A stretch of DNA of 13,841 bases from assembly GCA_964348615.1 (NCBI GenBank), contig CAYGDE010000017.1, positions 1-13,841 on the forward strand, written 5' to 3'. Position numbers and translations under genes: made by a program. The notes under the pieces are model-generated. The model was not told where the DNA came from. It saw nothing but the letters and a program-made list of their open reading frames with translations, and searched no databases. The stretch's first letter is position 1, and each line of letters starts with the position of its first letter. This document shows positions 1 through 6,602 of the stretch, in pieces. The stretch is from DATIHT01 sp964348615. Its GTDB lineage: Bacteria > Patescibacteriota > Microgenomatia > Curtissbacterales > GWA2-41-24.

Positions 1-1110
1 TATCTCTCTTTTAGTATTAACTATATTGTTGTTTTTTTTGCGTCTTTCCTTTTAAGTGTTGTACTTACCCCTATTGCTATTATTGTTTCTAAAAAATTAA
101 ATATTGTGGATGATCCTAAAAAACATCATCATCCAGCGATTGTCCACAATAGGGTGATTCCCCGTGCGGGAGGTTTGCCAATTTTTATTTCGGTTCTTTT
201 AGTTAGTAGCTTTATTTTTCAACCCACCAAAGAGCTTCTGGGAATTTTTTTGGGGGGATTTATTCTTTTGATTGTTGGATTGGTAGATGACAAGTATGAT
301 ATTGGCAGCAAATATAAATTGGCCGGCCAGATTATTGCTGCTTTGGTAGTTGTTGGGTTGGGGGTTGGAATTTCGTTTGTGGCAAACCCTTTGATTTTGC
401 TGAATTCGACTGGTTTTGGATTGGGACCAATTTTGCATTTGGATTTTTTGCGAATTAGTTTTGATTTTTTAGGAAATCACTCAATTTTGATACTTTCTGA
501 TCTTTTTGCTGTTTTTTGGATTGTTTGGGTAATTAACATGGTAAATTTTTCAACCGGTGTAGACGGACAAATGCCTGGTATTGTTTTCGTTGCCTTAATT
601 GTAATATTTGCGGCATCTTTGAGATTTTTCCCGCAGACTAGCGGAGAACTGCTAGTTTCGCAGCTTTCATTGATTGGAGCCGGAGCAACTTTAGGTTTTT
701 TACTTTTTAACTTTTTCCCAGCAAAAATATTCCCTGGAGATTCTGGATCTTATTTTTTAGGCTACTTGGTTGCAGTTGTTGCAATACTATCGGGAGCAAA
801 AGTGGGAACGGCAATTTTGGTGATGGCTGTACCTTTAATTGACGGCGTATTTACACTTATAAGAAGAATGGCGGCAGGTAAGTCACCATTTTTGGGAGAT
901 CGTGGGCATTTACAACACCGGCTTTTGGCACTTGGGTGGGGACAGCGTAGAATTGCCTTGTTTTATTGGCTTTTGTGTGCTATTTTAGGTTCAATTGCAC
1001 TTGCACTACCATCTTTTGGAAAAATTTTTGCAGGTGTTGTGGTTGCAATTGTTATTTTGGGAGGAATACTTTGGCTAAATATGACTTTACCTCAAAAGGA
1101 CCAGCATTAA
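1..1110 (+). CDS. WecA/MraY-family polyprenyl-phosphate sugar-1-phosphate transferase (5' partial)
   Basis: Integral membrane glycosyltransferase family 4 enzyme. The family transfers a UDP-sugar phosphate (typically GlcNAc-1-P or MurNAc-pentapeptide) to undecaprenyl phosphate on the inner membrane face. The frame is open from base 1 with no start codon before a GTG at 106. Because the residues before that GTG form a membrane helix followed by the family's V-DDP segment, the true start lies left of the window. Visible family motifs, in order, are IPRAGG, the Mg-binding LVDDKYD (about visible residues 94-100), NMVNFSTGVDG, FPGDSGS and the C-terminal RGHLQHRL, which corresponds to the usual HxHHR. 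About ten hydrophobic segments are visible. The HLQHR form and the variant NFSTGVDG favour a WecA/TagO-like enzyme over true MraY, but the sugar substrate cannot be read from sequence. The gene end overlaps the next gene by 40 nt, implying co-transcription and coupling. Confidence 0.9.
   Translation, partial: YLSFSINYIVVFFASFLLSVVLTPIAIIVSKKLNIVDDPKKHHHPAIVHNRVIPRAGGLPIFISVLLVSSFIFQPTKELLGIFLGGFILLIVGLVDDKYDIGSKYKLAGQIIAALVVVGLGVGISFVANPLILLNSTGFGLGPILHLDFLRISFDFLGNHSILILSDLFAVFWIVWVINMVNFSTGVDGQMPGIVFVALIVIFAASLRFFPQTSGELLVSQLSLIGAGATLGFLLFNFFPAKIFPGDSGSYFLGYLVAVVAILSGAKVGTAILVMAVPLIDGVFTLIRRMAAGKSPFLGDRGHLQHRLLALGWGQRRIALFYWLLCAILGSIALALPSFGKIFAGVVVAIVILGGILWLNMTLPQKDQH
1059..1065 (+). promoter_or_regulatory. 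Shine-Dalgarno site deciding the UbiA-family start
   Basis: GGGAGGA lies 5 nt upstream of TTG 1071. There is no ATG or GTG in frame nearby that would give a plausible N-terminus, so this site fixes the start of the phosphoribosyltransferase inside the upstream coding region. Confidence 0.7.
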
Positions 1111-2081
1111 CTTGGCTTCCATTTTGGTTGTTTATTTCTGCGCGGCCAAGACAGTGGCTTAAAAATTTAGCAATTTTTGCTCCTCTTGTTTTTGAAGGAG
1201 AATTTTTTAACCCAACAAAATTATGGACTGTGGTTTTTGGATTTGCTGTTTTTTCGCTGGTGGCTTCTGCGATTTATATTGTAAATGACGTTATTGATAT
1301 AGAAAAAGACAAGGCTCACCCATTTAAGCGCAAACGCCCGATTGCTGCAGGAAAAATTAATCCCAGTTTGGCTCTTTCGGCGGCAGTTGTAATGCTTGGC
1401 GTTGGCCTTCTAATTTCCTATATGTTTTCTACATTCTTTACTGCTGTAATTGCTACTTATGCAATACTGCAAATTCTTTACTCTTTATTTTTGCGTTCAA
1501 TTATACTTTTGGACGTGATGACAATTGCTTCCGGATTTTTATTGAGAGTTTATGCCGGAGCAGTTTTAATAGATGCACACGTAACTGTTTGGTTTATCTT
1601 AACGGTCGCCTGTTTAGCTTTGTTTTTGGCAATTGGGAAAAGAAGATCTGAGAGAACTTTGTTGACAGGTCTTGCAGATCAATCAATGCAAACAAGAGCA
1701 ATTTTAAACCATTATCCAGAAAACCTTTTGGATTCCCTAACAGTAATGTTTGCAACCGCTTCTTGGTTTTCTTACACAATGTTTACTTTTTTACAACCCC
1801 CACCTTCTGCTGGTCCTCAAGTTTTATATTTGTTTGATGATTATTTACCCAGAACTCTTTTGGCTGCTAAATGGCTAATGGTTACAGTTCCTTTTGTAAT
1901 TTATGGCGTAATGAGATATTTATATGTAATTTATGAGAAAAAAGAAGGAGAATCGCCAGAAAGAGTACTTTTGTCGGATATCCCACTTTTGATCTCAGTG
2001 GTGTGTTGGATTGTTTTAGTATTTGTAATTATTTACGGAAGTTCTTTTTTACCTGTTCAAGTTGTTAGGCTTTTGCAGTAA
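1071..2081 (+). CDS. UbiA-family transferase, decaprenyl-phosphate phosphoribosyltransferase-like
   Basis: Multi-pass membrane prenyl transferase of 336 residues. It contains the UbiA first aspartate motif NDVIDIEKD (N72, D73, D76, D80) followed by HPFKRKRPIAAG. That is the signature of decaprenyl-phosphate phosphoribosyltransferase (mycobacterial Rv3806c type), which moves phosphoribose from PRPP to a polyprenyl phosphate. The N-terminal ISARPRQWLKN and the second region DVMTIASGFLLRVYAG also fit this subgroup. The frame stays open upstream to 966, but that extension is cysteine-rich and is wecA-like coding sequence read in another frame. I chose TTG at 1071 because GGGAGGA at 1059-1065 sits 5 nt upstream, one of the clearest ribosome binding sites in the window. 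The start lies inside the upstream gene, so translation is probably coupled. The usual product feeds polyprenyl-phospho-arabinose or ribose donors for cell-surface glycans. Whether this organism completes that pathway is not visible here. Confidence 0.85.
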   Translation: MAKYDFTSKGPALTWLPFWLFISARPRQWLKNLAIFAPLVFEGEFFNPTKLWTVVFGFAVFSLVASAIYIVNDVIDIEKDKAHPFKRKRPIAAGKINPSLALSAAVVMLGVGLLISYMFSTFFTAVIATYAILQILYSLFLRSIILLDVMTIASGFLLRVYAGAVLIDAHVTVWFILTVACLALFLAIGKRRSERTLLTGLADQSMQTRAILNHYPENLLDSLTVMFATASWFSYTMFTFLQPPPSAGPQVLYLFDDYLPRTLLAAKWLMVTVPFVIYGVMRYLYVIYEKKEGESPERVLLSDIPLLISVVCWIVLVFVIIYGSSFLPVQVVRLLQ

Positions 2082-2084
2082 ATA

Positions 2085-2519
2085 TTACTCCACAGAAATT
2101 GTGAATACAACCGCTTTGGATTCGCTGGAATTTCCTTCGGAAAGCAGGCTTATAGGCACTGATAATTGTGATGGGATTGAAATTTTTGTTTGTTGATTTT
2201 TGATTTCCTTACCAAAGAAAAGCTTGGTCCCACCTGGTGTGGTGTCTAAATTGTAGGTTTGAGTTTTTTCAGTTGGGTTGCTGAGTATCAAAATACCTAA
2301 AAACGCTTGGCTTGGCCCGAGTGTGGTGTAATTAATCGTGTAATTTTCACCATTTTGGGAAAATGTAAGATTGGGAAATTTTTCTATCTGGGAAATAATC
2401 AGGTATGGTGAATGGCTTTTGACACCTGCAACTTTGGTAAAATTTTGGGCAAAGTAAATAGGAGTTGTAATAAGACCAAATAATAATAAAACTGATATAA
2501 AATTAACGACGACTTTCAC
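2085..2519 (-). CDS. Small exported or membrane-anchored hypothetical protein
   Basis: A 144-residue protein that I do not recognise. Residues 4-25 form one hydrophobic segment (signal peptide or anchor) with a short positive N-terminus and no lipobox cysteine. The remainder is rich in Ser, Thr, Asn and beta-prone residues with no cysteines, consistent with a small extracytoplasmic beta domain. Its start overlaps the end of the upstream gene by 17 nt, so the two are very likely translated from one message. It is the last gene of a three-gene leftward operon headed by the PEGA/SH3b lipoprotein. Its stop faces the UbiA-family gene with only 3 nt between, and no obvious terminator hairpin separates them. 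Confidence 0.7.
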   Translation of the reverse strand: MKVVVNFISVLLLFGLITTPIYFAQNFTKVAGVKSHSPYLIISQIEKFPNLTFSQNGENYTINYTTLGPSQAFLGILILSNPTEKTQTYNLDTTPGGTKLFFGKEIKNQQTKISIPSQLSVPISLLSEGNSSESKAVVFTISVE

Positions 2520-3048
2520 TAGTTAACTCCATTTCTTTTTCGATATCCAAAGCAAAAATCCAAGAAAAATTAGCAGTTATTACAAAAGCAGTTATGGTAA
2601 CAAAAGGATATGTGATTTTTAAAACAATTGTAGAGATTAATAAAAAACCCATGGTGAGCCAAAGAAAAATTAACCATATTACAGCCTGGTGATAAAGGTG
2701 ATAACTGGGAGCGATTATTGATTCTAGATTCAAAGACACGAGCCTGGCGTGCAGGCTGGGTTTAATATGGGTTTGGTGAAAAAAATGGGCGCGAATAAGC
2801 ACTAAAAACGTGCCCATTGCTATGGCAGCAAACATGGCAATATTGGAAAGGTTGTCTGCTTTTTGCATATCTTGCAAGCTTGAGAACTGAACAGAGGGCA
2901 AAATCCATAAAATATCTGCATTTTTGACTGTAAAGTTAATCCCAAAAAAATAGGCGGCCGAAAAAATCCCCAACATTTTGGCGATTATTAAGACAACTGC
3001 CGGAATAAGAGCTTCGTCTAGGAGTTTGATTATAGATTTGGAAAGCAT
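2503..3048 (-). CDS. Multi-pass membrane protein of unknown function
   Basis: From ATG at 3048 this is a 181-residue protein with about four hydrophobic segments: near residues 12-34, 68-90, 120-145 and 147-168. It has no motif that I can name. The frame is open back to a TTG at 3093, but the extra 15 residues are encoded by a 7-nt periodic spacer tract (3052-3087) and look like translated repeat rather than protein, so I prefer ATG 3048. Neither candidate has a convincing Shine-Dalgarno site. The downstream small exported protein overlaps this gene by 17 nt and the upstream lipoprotein ends at 3102, so the three form one operon. The role is unknown; an accessory function for the surface lipoprotein is only a guess. 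Confidence 0.65.
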   Translation of the reverse strand: MLSKSIIKLLDEALIPAVVLIIAKMLGIFSAAYFFGINFTVKNADILWILPSVQFSSLQDMQKADNLSNIAMFAAIAMGTFLVLIRAHFFHQTHIKPSLHARLVSLNLESIIAPSYHLYHQAVIWLIFLWLTMGFLLISTIVLKITYPFVTITAFVITANFSWIFALDIEKEMELTSESRR

Positions 3049-3051
3049 AAG

Positions 3052-3087
3052 TTTGTATCTGGTATTAAGTATTGTGTATTTTGGTAT
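3052..3087. repeat. Degenerate 7-nt periodic tract (NNNGTAT)
   Basis: Four successive heptamers TTTGTAT, CTGGTAT, TAAGTAT and TGTGTAT run from 3052 to 3079, followed by an 8-nt unit TTTGGTAT to 3087. Every unit ends in GTAT. The tract occupies the spacer between the lipoprotein stop and the ATG of the downstream membrane-protein gene. Its 7-nt period is shared with tracts at 3845, 11857 and 12049. Confidence 0.65.
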
Positions 3088-3101
3088 TAACAATCAAGTT
3101 T

Positions 3102-3890
3102 TTATGGTAGTAGTTTTTTGACGTATTGAGTGGAAATCCAGCCTTCTTTGGTTTCGAACTTAATCTTGACCCAATCAGTAGTTTCGGAAATTATTTCTAG
3201 CTTATCTCCTGTTTTTACTCTGCCGACTTCTTGCGCTTGTGTGGATGCTTCTTTGCGGACTCTTAAAAACCCTTGGGGGCTACTTTGTATAACAACCATC
3301 TGAGGCTGGGGACTAGGAGTAGGTGCTTTTTGACTGCCTTTGGCAATCTCAGATGCAAGAGTTACGTCGGCAACAAGCTGATATTGGTTTGAAGACTTTA
3401 CTGCGAACTCACGGTCTATGTAACCTTTTTTCGAAAGGGTGACTTTATGGTCTCCATCTTCTATATCTTCGATTTTTAGGGGGGTTTTGCCTTTTTTTTG
3501 GTCATCTAGGGCAATATCCGCACCATCTGGCATGGAAACTATAAAAAGTCCATTTTGACCAGATTCTAAATACAAAGTCTCGCCTGATTGGGCAAGATGA
3601 TTATTATTAAGTTCCCTGTTTATTACAGTTAAAGTCCCAGATTTAAGGTCTACCTTTTCTGAATATATAGCCTCTCCTGTTGTCAGTTTAACTGTATATT
3701 GCTTGGCCTGAAGCTGTTCGGAATGAAATGGCGTTTTACCTATATGTTTACCATCTAAGAATATCGACGCTTCGGGTGTGGTAGTAATTTGAAGGGCTGC
3801 TGGCTGGCTGTTACCTATGGCTGTACAGCCTGAAAGAATAGTTGCCAGAGACCAGAGTCCAGAGATCAGAAGTAATTTTTTTAAGGGCAT
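3102..3890 (-). CDS. Lipoprotein with two PEGA domains and an SH3b domain
   Basis: A 262-residue surface lipoprotein. Residues 1-22 are a type II signal peptide ending in the lipobox LSGC (lipidated C22). Two PEGA-type beta domains follow: residues about 33-96 (with FLDGKHIGKTPF) and about 114-180 (with IALDDQKKGKTPL and DGDHKVTLSKKGY). A Pro/Gln linker (about 185-198) leads to a C-terminal bacterial SH3 domain (199-262; LRVRKEAST, GDKLEII, GWISTQYV). PEGA domains are known on surface-layer or surface-exposed proteins, and SH3b domains commonly bind peptidoglycan or cell-wall peptides, so a wall-binding envelope role is inferred. It heads a leftward operon. Part of its signal peptide is encoded by a 7-nt periodic tract (3845-3872). 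No clear Shine-Dalgarno site precedes the ATG. Confidence 0.88.
   Translation of the reverse strand: MPLKKLLLISGLWSLATILSGCTAIGNSQPAALQITTTPEASIFLDGKHIGKTPFHSEQLQAKQYTVKLTTGEAIYSEKVDLKSGTLTVINRELNNNHLAQSGETLYLESGQNGLFIVSMPDGADIALDDQKKGKTPLKIEDIEDGDHKVTLSKKGYIDREFAVKSSNQYQLVADVTLASEIAKGSQKAPTPSPQPQMVVIQSSPQGFLRVRKEASTQAQEVGRVKTGDKLEIISETTDWVKIKFETKEGWISTQYVKKLLP
3845..3872. repeat. Degenerate 7-nt periodic tract (CCAGAGA) within signal-peptide codons
   Basis: Four contiguous heptamers on the plus strand: CCAGAGA, CCAGAGT, CCAGAGA and TCAGAAG. They are read on the minus strand as the hydrophobic core of the lipoprotein signal peptide (LLISGLWSLA). The period matches three other tracts in the window although the unit sequence differs. 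Confidence 0.65.
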
Positions 3891-4070
3891 TGGATTAAAC
3901 TTAACACTTTTGAGGCTGCTGTGACAAGTTGTTTTGAGGCTAAACAGAGGCTAAATAACACTTCAGCCTCGATTTGTGCCTAAGTTAGTATAAAGTTCGC
4001 CTCTCGCTTATTCTGGGCAAAGCCATGCTTTTAAATGAAGATTCTAGTTTCCGATTAAAAACTATGGGAC
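3891..4070 (-). promoter_or_regulatory. Leader/upstream region of the PEGA lipoprotein operon
   Basis: This non-coding stretch contains three copies of GAGGCT (3912-3917, 3936-3941, 3947-3952) and one complementary AGCCTC (3965-3970). The single copy can pair with any of the three, giving mutually exclusive hairpins. The two adjacent copies form an 11-nt direct repeat (GAGGCTAAAYA). Read leftward, TATACT at 3992-3987 is a possible -10 hexamer, but I find no good -35 for it. If it is used, the alternative hairpins would all be transcribed upstream of the lipoprotein start. I see no tRNA or open frame here. Confidence 0.35.
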
Positions 4071-4099
4071 TTGACTTTTGGGGCTTGCCATGGTACTAT
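4071..4099 (+). promoter_or_regulatory. Sigma-70-type promoter for the M23 peptidase
   Basis: TTGACT (4071-4076), a 17-nt spacer and TACTAT (4094-4099) give near-consensus -35 and -10 elements. Transcription would start near 4106 and leave a leader of about 90 nt before ATG 4198. That leader contains the 25-nt perfect hairpin at 4124-4148. Confidence 0.7.
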
Positions 4100-4123
4100 T
4101 AGCACTTAAATTCTCTCCGCTAG

Positions 4124-4148
4124 AGGATGATTATAGGATAATCATCCT
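4124..4148 (+). promoter_or_regulatory. Perfect 11-bp inverted repeat in the M23 gene leader
   Basis: AGGATGATTAT and ATAATCATCCT are exact reverse complements separated by the triplet AGG. The repeat is centred about 30 nt downstream of the predicted transcription start and about 60 nt upstream of the start codon. It could be a protein operator or an RNA stem-loop. It has no T-tract, so it is not a simple terminator. Confidence 0.6.
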
Positions 4149-4187
4149 GATGCTTCCCTTTTAAATTTCATTTATGTGGGTTGCTGT

Positions 4188-4192
4188 GGAGA
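4188..4192 (+). promoter_or_regulatory. Shine-Dalgarno site deciding the M23 start
   Basis: GGAGA lies 5 nt before ATG 4198. The alternative ATG at 4174 is preceded only by a pyrimidine/AT-rich stretch, so this site favours the shorter 240-residue protein. Confidence 0.6.
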
Positions 4193-4197
4193 AATAT

Positions 4198-4920
4198 ATG
4201 AAACAGATTAAACCTTTAATGTTTCTGGGTAGAAAATTAAACCTCAAGATTAAAGCTCAAATTCAAGACAAGCGAGCAGATCTTTTGAAACTCGGCCATA
4301 AAGACGTTAAAGTCCTTGCCAAAGGGGCCGTTAAATTCATTAATTACGAGCTAAAGATCAGACCACGGGCGCGAATGATTATCAAAGTGATAGTAATTCT
4401 TGCCATCACTTTTGCAGTTTCCTCTGAAGCAGTTGCCTATTTGAAGCCGAAAGAGTCGGAGGTTAAGGTCCTAGGCCAAGCAATTTTGGTTGCAGAAGAC
4501 AAATCCATTCAAAACCAGGAGCCTGTTGTAATTGCGCAAACAGTTAGCGCAATAAGGTCGCCATTTTTGTCTGAAAAACCAATTGATGGGCCAATTTCAC
4601 AAAAGTTTAGCTCCTACCATAGAGCTTTAGATATAACTTCGCCTTTGGGAACGCCTATTTTGCCTGTTGGTCCAGGTATTGTTAAGTTTGCCGGATTTAA
4701 CCCGGATGGTCATGGTAATGAGGTTATTGTCGATCATGGTGATGGGCTTGAAACTACTTACGCACATATGGGCAAAATATACGTTGGCGTTGGGAATAAT
4801 GTTTCGCCCGAGGCGCCAATTGGTACCGTAGGTATGACTGGTAGAACAACTGGTCCGCATGTACACTTTGAGGTTTTGGAGGATGGCCTACAGGTTAATC
4901 CGTTGAACCTCCTACCTTAA
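4198..4920 (+). CDS. M23 (LytM-type) zinc metallopeptidase, membrane anchored
   Basis: Predicted peptidoglycan endopeptidase of 240 residues. A basic cytoplasmic N-terminus (1-58) is followed by one membrane segment (about 60-82), a linker and a C-terminal peptidase M23 domain (about 125-238). The zinc and catalytic residues are present: H141xxxD145 (HRALD), H190 in YAHMG, and H221/H223 in the HVH motif. It is therefore expected to be active rather than a degenerate activator. The frame is open to an ATG at 4174, but I chose ATG 4198 because GGAGA at 4188-4192 sits 5 nt before it while nothing resembling a ribosome binding site precedes 4174. A strong promoter and a perfect hairpin lie upstream. 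The gene is divergent from the SH3b lipoprotein operon, and both probably act on the wall. It ends 19 nt from a convergent gene. Confidence 0.88.
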   Translation: MKQIKPLMFLGRKLNLKIKAQIQDKRADLLKLGHKDVKVLAKGAVKFINYELKIRPRARMIIKVIVILAITFAVSSEAVAYLKPKESEVKVLGQAILVAEDKSIQNQEPVVIAQTVSAIRSPFLSEKPIDGPISQKFSSYHRALDITSPLGTPILPVGPGIVKFAGFNPDGHGNEVIVDHGDGLETTYAHMGKIYVGVGNNVSPEAPIGTVGMTGRTTGPHVHFEVLEDGLQVNPLNLLP

Positions 4921-4939
4921 ATTAGCTGTTTTGGGTTAG

Positions 4940-5518
4940 TTACTTCAGAACTCTCATATCATTTTCTCCTGAATCATCATCGTCTAATTTGTCTGTTAGT
5001 TCTTCAATCATAATTTTAAAGCCTACAGGGTCTGAGATATTTTCGATAACAATTTCTCTTTGGTCGAAACCTGCCGTTATGACAACTAAATGACCACTAT
5101 TAAAAAGATAGCGCTGAGCAAATGATTGTTCCACGGTAACGTGGGTAATTGCGGCCAGGGGAGCAGTTACAATTTTTCTCGAAAATAAGCCTCTTATTAT
5201 TAGAAACCTTTTGTTGGTAAGTGCGTAGGTGTAGGACTGGCGCATTCTAAGAAGATGAGAATACTTTGGTAAATTGTAAAAAAGAAGGATTATGCCAGGT
5301 ATTGCTAGGAACTTTAACCAGGGTAATGATTTAATTTCGAAATAACCTAAAAGGATTAAAAGAGGTGCGTAAGCAAAAAAAGCAGGAATGAAGAAGAGAA
5401 ATATAAGCATAACCCAAAAATAACGTTTGCCGATCGATGTTACGAGCAATACATCTTCACCTTTGGCTAGGAATTTTTCTAGTTTTTTCTTTTGATGCTG
5501 TGAGGGAGGACTGTACAT
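4940..5518 (-). CDS. Membrane protein with bacterial PH (bPH2/YdbS-like) domain
   Basis: A 192-residue protein from ATG 5518. A lysine-rich N-terminal stretch and a short segment with GEDVLLVTSIGKRYFW precede two closely spaced membrane helices (about residues 32-58 and 65-84). A bacterial pleckstrin-homology (DUF304/bPH2) domain follows, with the typical YALTNKRFLIIRGLFSRK start, the PLAAITHVTVEQS strand and a final GHLVVITAG. The C-terminus is acidic (DDDDSGEND). The family is membrane-associated, and its biochemical role is generally unknown. The frame extends upstream through an ATG at 5560 and into the assembly gap. I prefer 5518 because the domain begins just after it and a palindrome occupies the sequence directly upstream, but neither start has a Shine-Dalgarno site. 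The upstream end cannot be settled with the gap unfilled. Confidence 0.75.
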   Translation of the reverse strand: MYSPPSQHQKKKLEKFLAKGEDVLLVTSIGKRYFWVMLIFLFFIPAFFAYAPLLILLGYFEIKSLPWLKFLAIPGIILLFYNLPKYSHLLRMRQSYTYALTNKRFLIIRGLFSRKIVTAPLAAITHVTVEQSFAQRYLFNSGHLVVITAGFDQREIVIENISDPVGFKIMIEELTDKLDDDDSGENDMRVLK

Positions 5519-5519
5519 G

Positions 5520-5542
5520 CAATTTAAGTATATCTTAAATTG
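5520..5542. promoter_or_regulatory. Perfect 9-bp inverted repeat abutting the bPH2 gene start
   Basis: CAATTTAAG and CTTAAATTG are exact reverse complements separated by TATAT. The repeat begins 1 nt upstream of the ATG at 5518 on the minus strand. It may be an operator or a hairpin that affects initiation. If translation starts at 5560 it would instead lie inside codons. Confidence 0.45.
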
Positions 5543-5565
5543 ACAATTGGCATGTGACATTCGAC

Positions 5566-5665
5566 NNNNNNNNNNNNNNNNNNNNNNNNNNNNNNNNNNN
5601 NNNNNNNNNNNNNNNNNNNNNNNNNNNNNNNNNNNNNNNNNNNNNNNNNNNNNNNNNNNNNNNNN
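5566..5665. other. Assembly gap (100 N)
   Basis: Exactly 100 consecutive N, the conventional placeholder for a scaffold gap of unknown length. It separates two divergently oriented genes and removes both promoter regions. Adjacency across this point is inferred by scaffolding only. Confidence 0.98.
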
Positions 5666-6304
5666 ATGGATCAATCTTTGCTTTCGAAACTGTTTGCCAA
5701 ATTAGGTGTTGCTATTTTAGCTTTGGCGATTGCTGATCTTCTCTTTTTAAACTGGGTGGTAATTAAGCAGACACCCACCAAAGACCAGGAACCAGAAGAG
5801 AGAGTGGTGGATGTTGACACTTCGTCTGCAGATATTGAGGCTTCCCCAACCCCAACCGCACCGGCATCTACAAAGACCCAAATCACTGAAACTAAAACGA
5901 TAGTAGAAAAAGACACGCAAACCATCGTACAGACTGCGCAGAAAGAAATTTTTGTGCCTATTGGTTCAGGCTCTACAAAAAGCCGCAGCTGGGTAGATTT
6001 ATCCGGACTTGAGGTAACGATTGATACTTCAAAATATTCGACTATTGATTCTGTAGTTTTTGAGGGATCTTTGTGGGTACAAGATGCAAATGGTAAGGCA
6101 TATGCACAGCTTTACAACAAAACTGACGGATCTACTGTTTGGAATAGTGAAATTTCGACACTTTCCGGCAGTTCAACTTTAAAAACTTCGCCGAATATCA
6201 GCTTGTCTAGTGGAAACAAGACATATGTTGTGCAGGCAAAGACAGATTTGGTTGAATACGCAGCGCACGTGGATGGAGCGAGGATTAAGATCGTCCTAAA
6301 ATAG
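5666..6304 (+). CDS. Membrane-anchored, beta-rich surface protein of unknown family
   Basis: A 212-residue protein. Residues about 10-32 form a single N-terminal membrane anchor. A low-complexity Thr/Pro/Ala/Ser/Glu linker follows (about 36-75, including SPTPTAPAST), then a short Thr/Gln-rich stretch and a C-terminal domain (about 92-212) rich in Ser, Thr, Val and aromatic residues with no cysteine. This suggests an extracytoplasmic beta-sandwich on a stalk. I do not recognise the domain. The ATG is the first base after the scaffold gap, so the true start could be further upstream, although the lysine-containing residues before the anchor make this ATG plausible. It is followed in the same direction by a DUF5654-like gene that appears to have its own promoter. 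Confidence 0.7.
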   Translation: MDQSLLSKLFAKLGVAILALAIADLLFLNWVVIKQTPTKDQEPEERVVDVDTSSADIEASPTPTAPASTKTQITETKTIVEKDTQTIVQTAQKEIFVPIGSGSTKSRSWVDLSGLEVTIDTSKYSTIDSVVFEGSLWVQDANGKAYAQLYNKTDGSTVWNSEISTLSGSSTLKTSPNISLSSGNKTYVVQAKTDLVEYAAHVDGARIKIVLK

Positions 6305-6311
6305 TGGGAAT

Positions 6312-6340
6312 TTGACTAGGAAAGGTTAATTTGGGAAAAT
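6312..6340 (+). promoter_or_regulatory. Candidate promoter for the DUF5654-like gene
   Basis: TTGACT (6312-6317), a 17-nt spacer and GAAAAT (6335-6340). The -35 is near consensus and the -10 is weak but keeps the key A2 and T6. The leader would be only about 10 nt long, which fits the lack of a Shine-Dalgarno site before ATG 6357. Confidence 0.4.
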
Positions 6341-6356
6341 ACAGCTTCTTTATAAG

Positions 6357-6602
6357 ATGACAAAATTTAGGAAAGCACTTTTAAGGCAACTCGTCACTCT
6401 TTCTTCTGCTGGTTTTGGACTGGTCGCAGCTTTGGCCTGGAATGAGGCTGTCCAAGCTTTTGTGAATGAGTATATAAATAAATATCTTTCTGTAGGTTCT
6501 GGAATACTTTCGAAGTTTTTGTATGCTTTTATTATTACCTTAATTGCGGTTTTTGTGACTTATCAGCTTGCGAAGCTAAGTAAGGAAGACAAGAGTTTTT
6601 AG
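6357..6602 (+). CDS. DUF5654-like small two-helix membrane protein
   Basis: An 81-residue protein with two hydrophobic segments, around residues 14-35 and 49-69, separated by a short polar loop. The segment LVTLSSAGFGLVAALAWNEAVQ resembles the conserved start of DUF5654 proteins, which are short membrane proteins known from archaea and candidate-phylum bacteria. The function is unknown. The C-terminus is charged (KLSKEDKSF). The last 68 nt overlap a convergent open frame on the other strand. Confidence 0.7.
   Translation: MTKFRKALLRQLVTLSSAGFGLVAALAWNEAVQAFVNEYINKYLSVGSGILSKFLYAFIITLIAVFVTYQLAKLSKEDKSF

Noticed and set aside
966..1070. N-terminal extension of the UbiA-family frame back to 966.
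   Set aside because: The extension is cysteine-rich out-of-frame wecA-like sequence. TTG 1071 has a strong Shine-Dalgarno sequence and gives the expected family N-terminus.
4099..4107. TTAGCACTT just after the M23 promoter -10, resembling the left half of CIRCE.
   Set aside because: No matching GAGTGCTAA half is found 9 nt downstream; the best partial match is at the wrong spacing. Treated as chance.
3891..4173. Possible tRNA or other structured RNA gene in the divergent intergenic region.
   Set aside because: I could not trace a cloverleaf, a T-loop consensus or a CCA end on either strand. Only promoter, palindrome and repeat signals are supportable.
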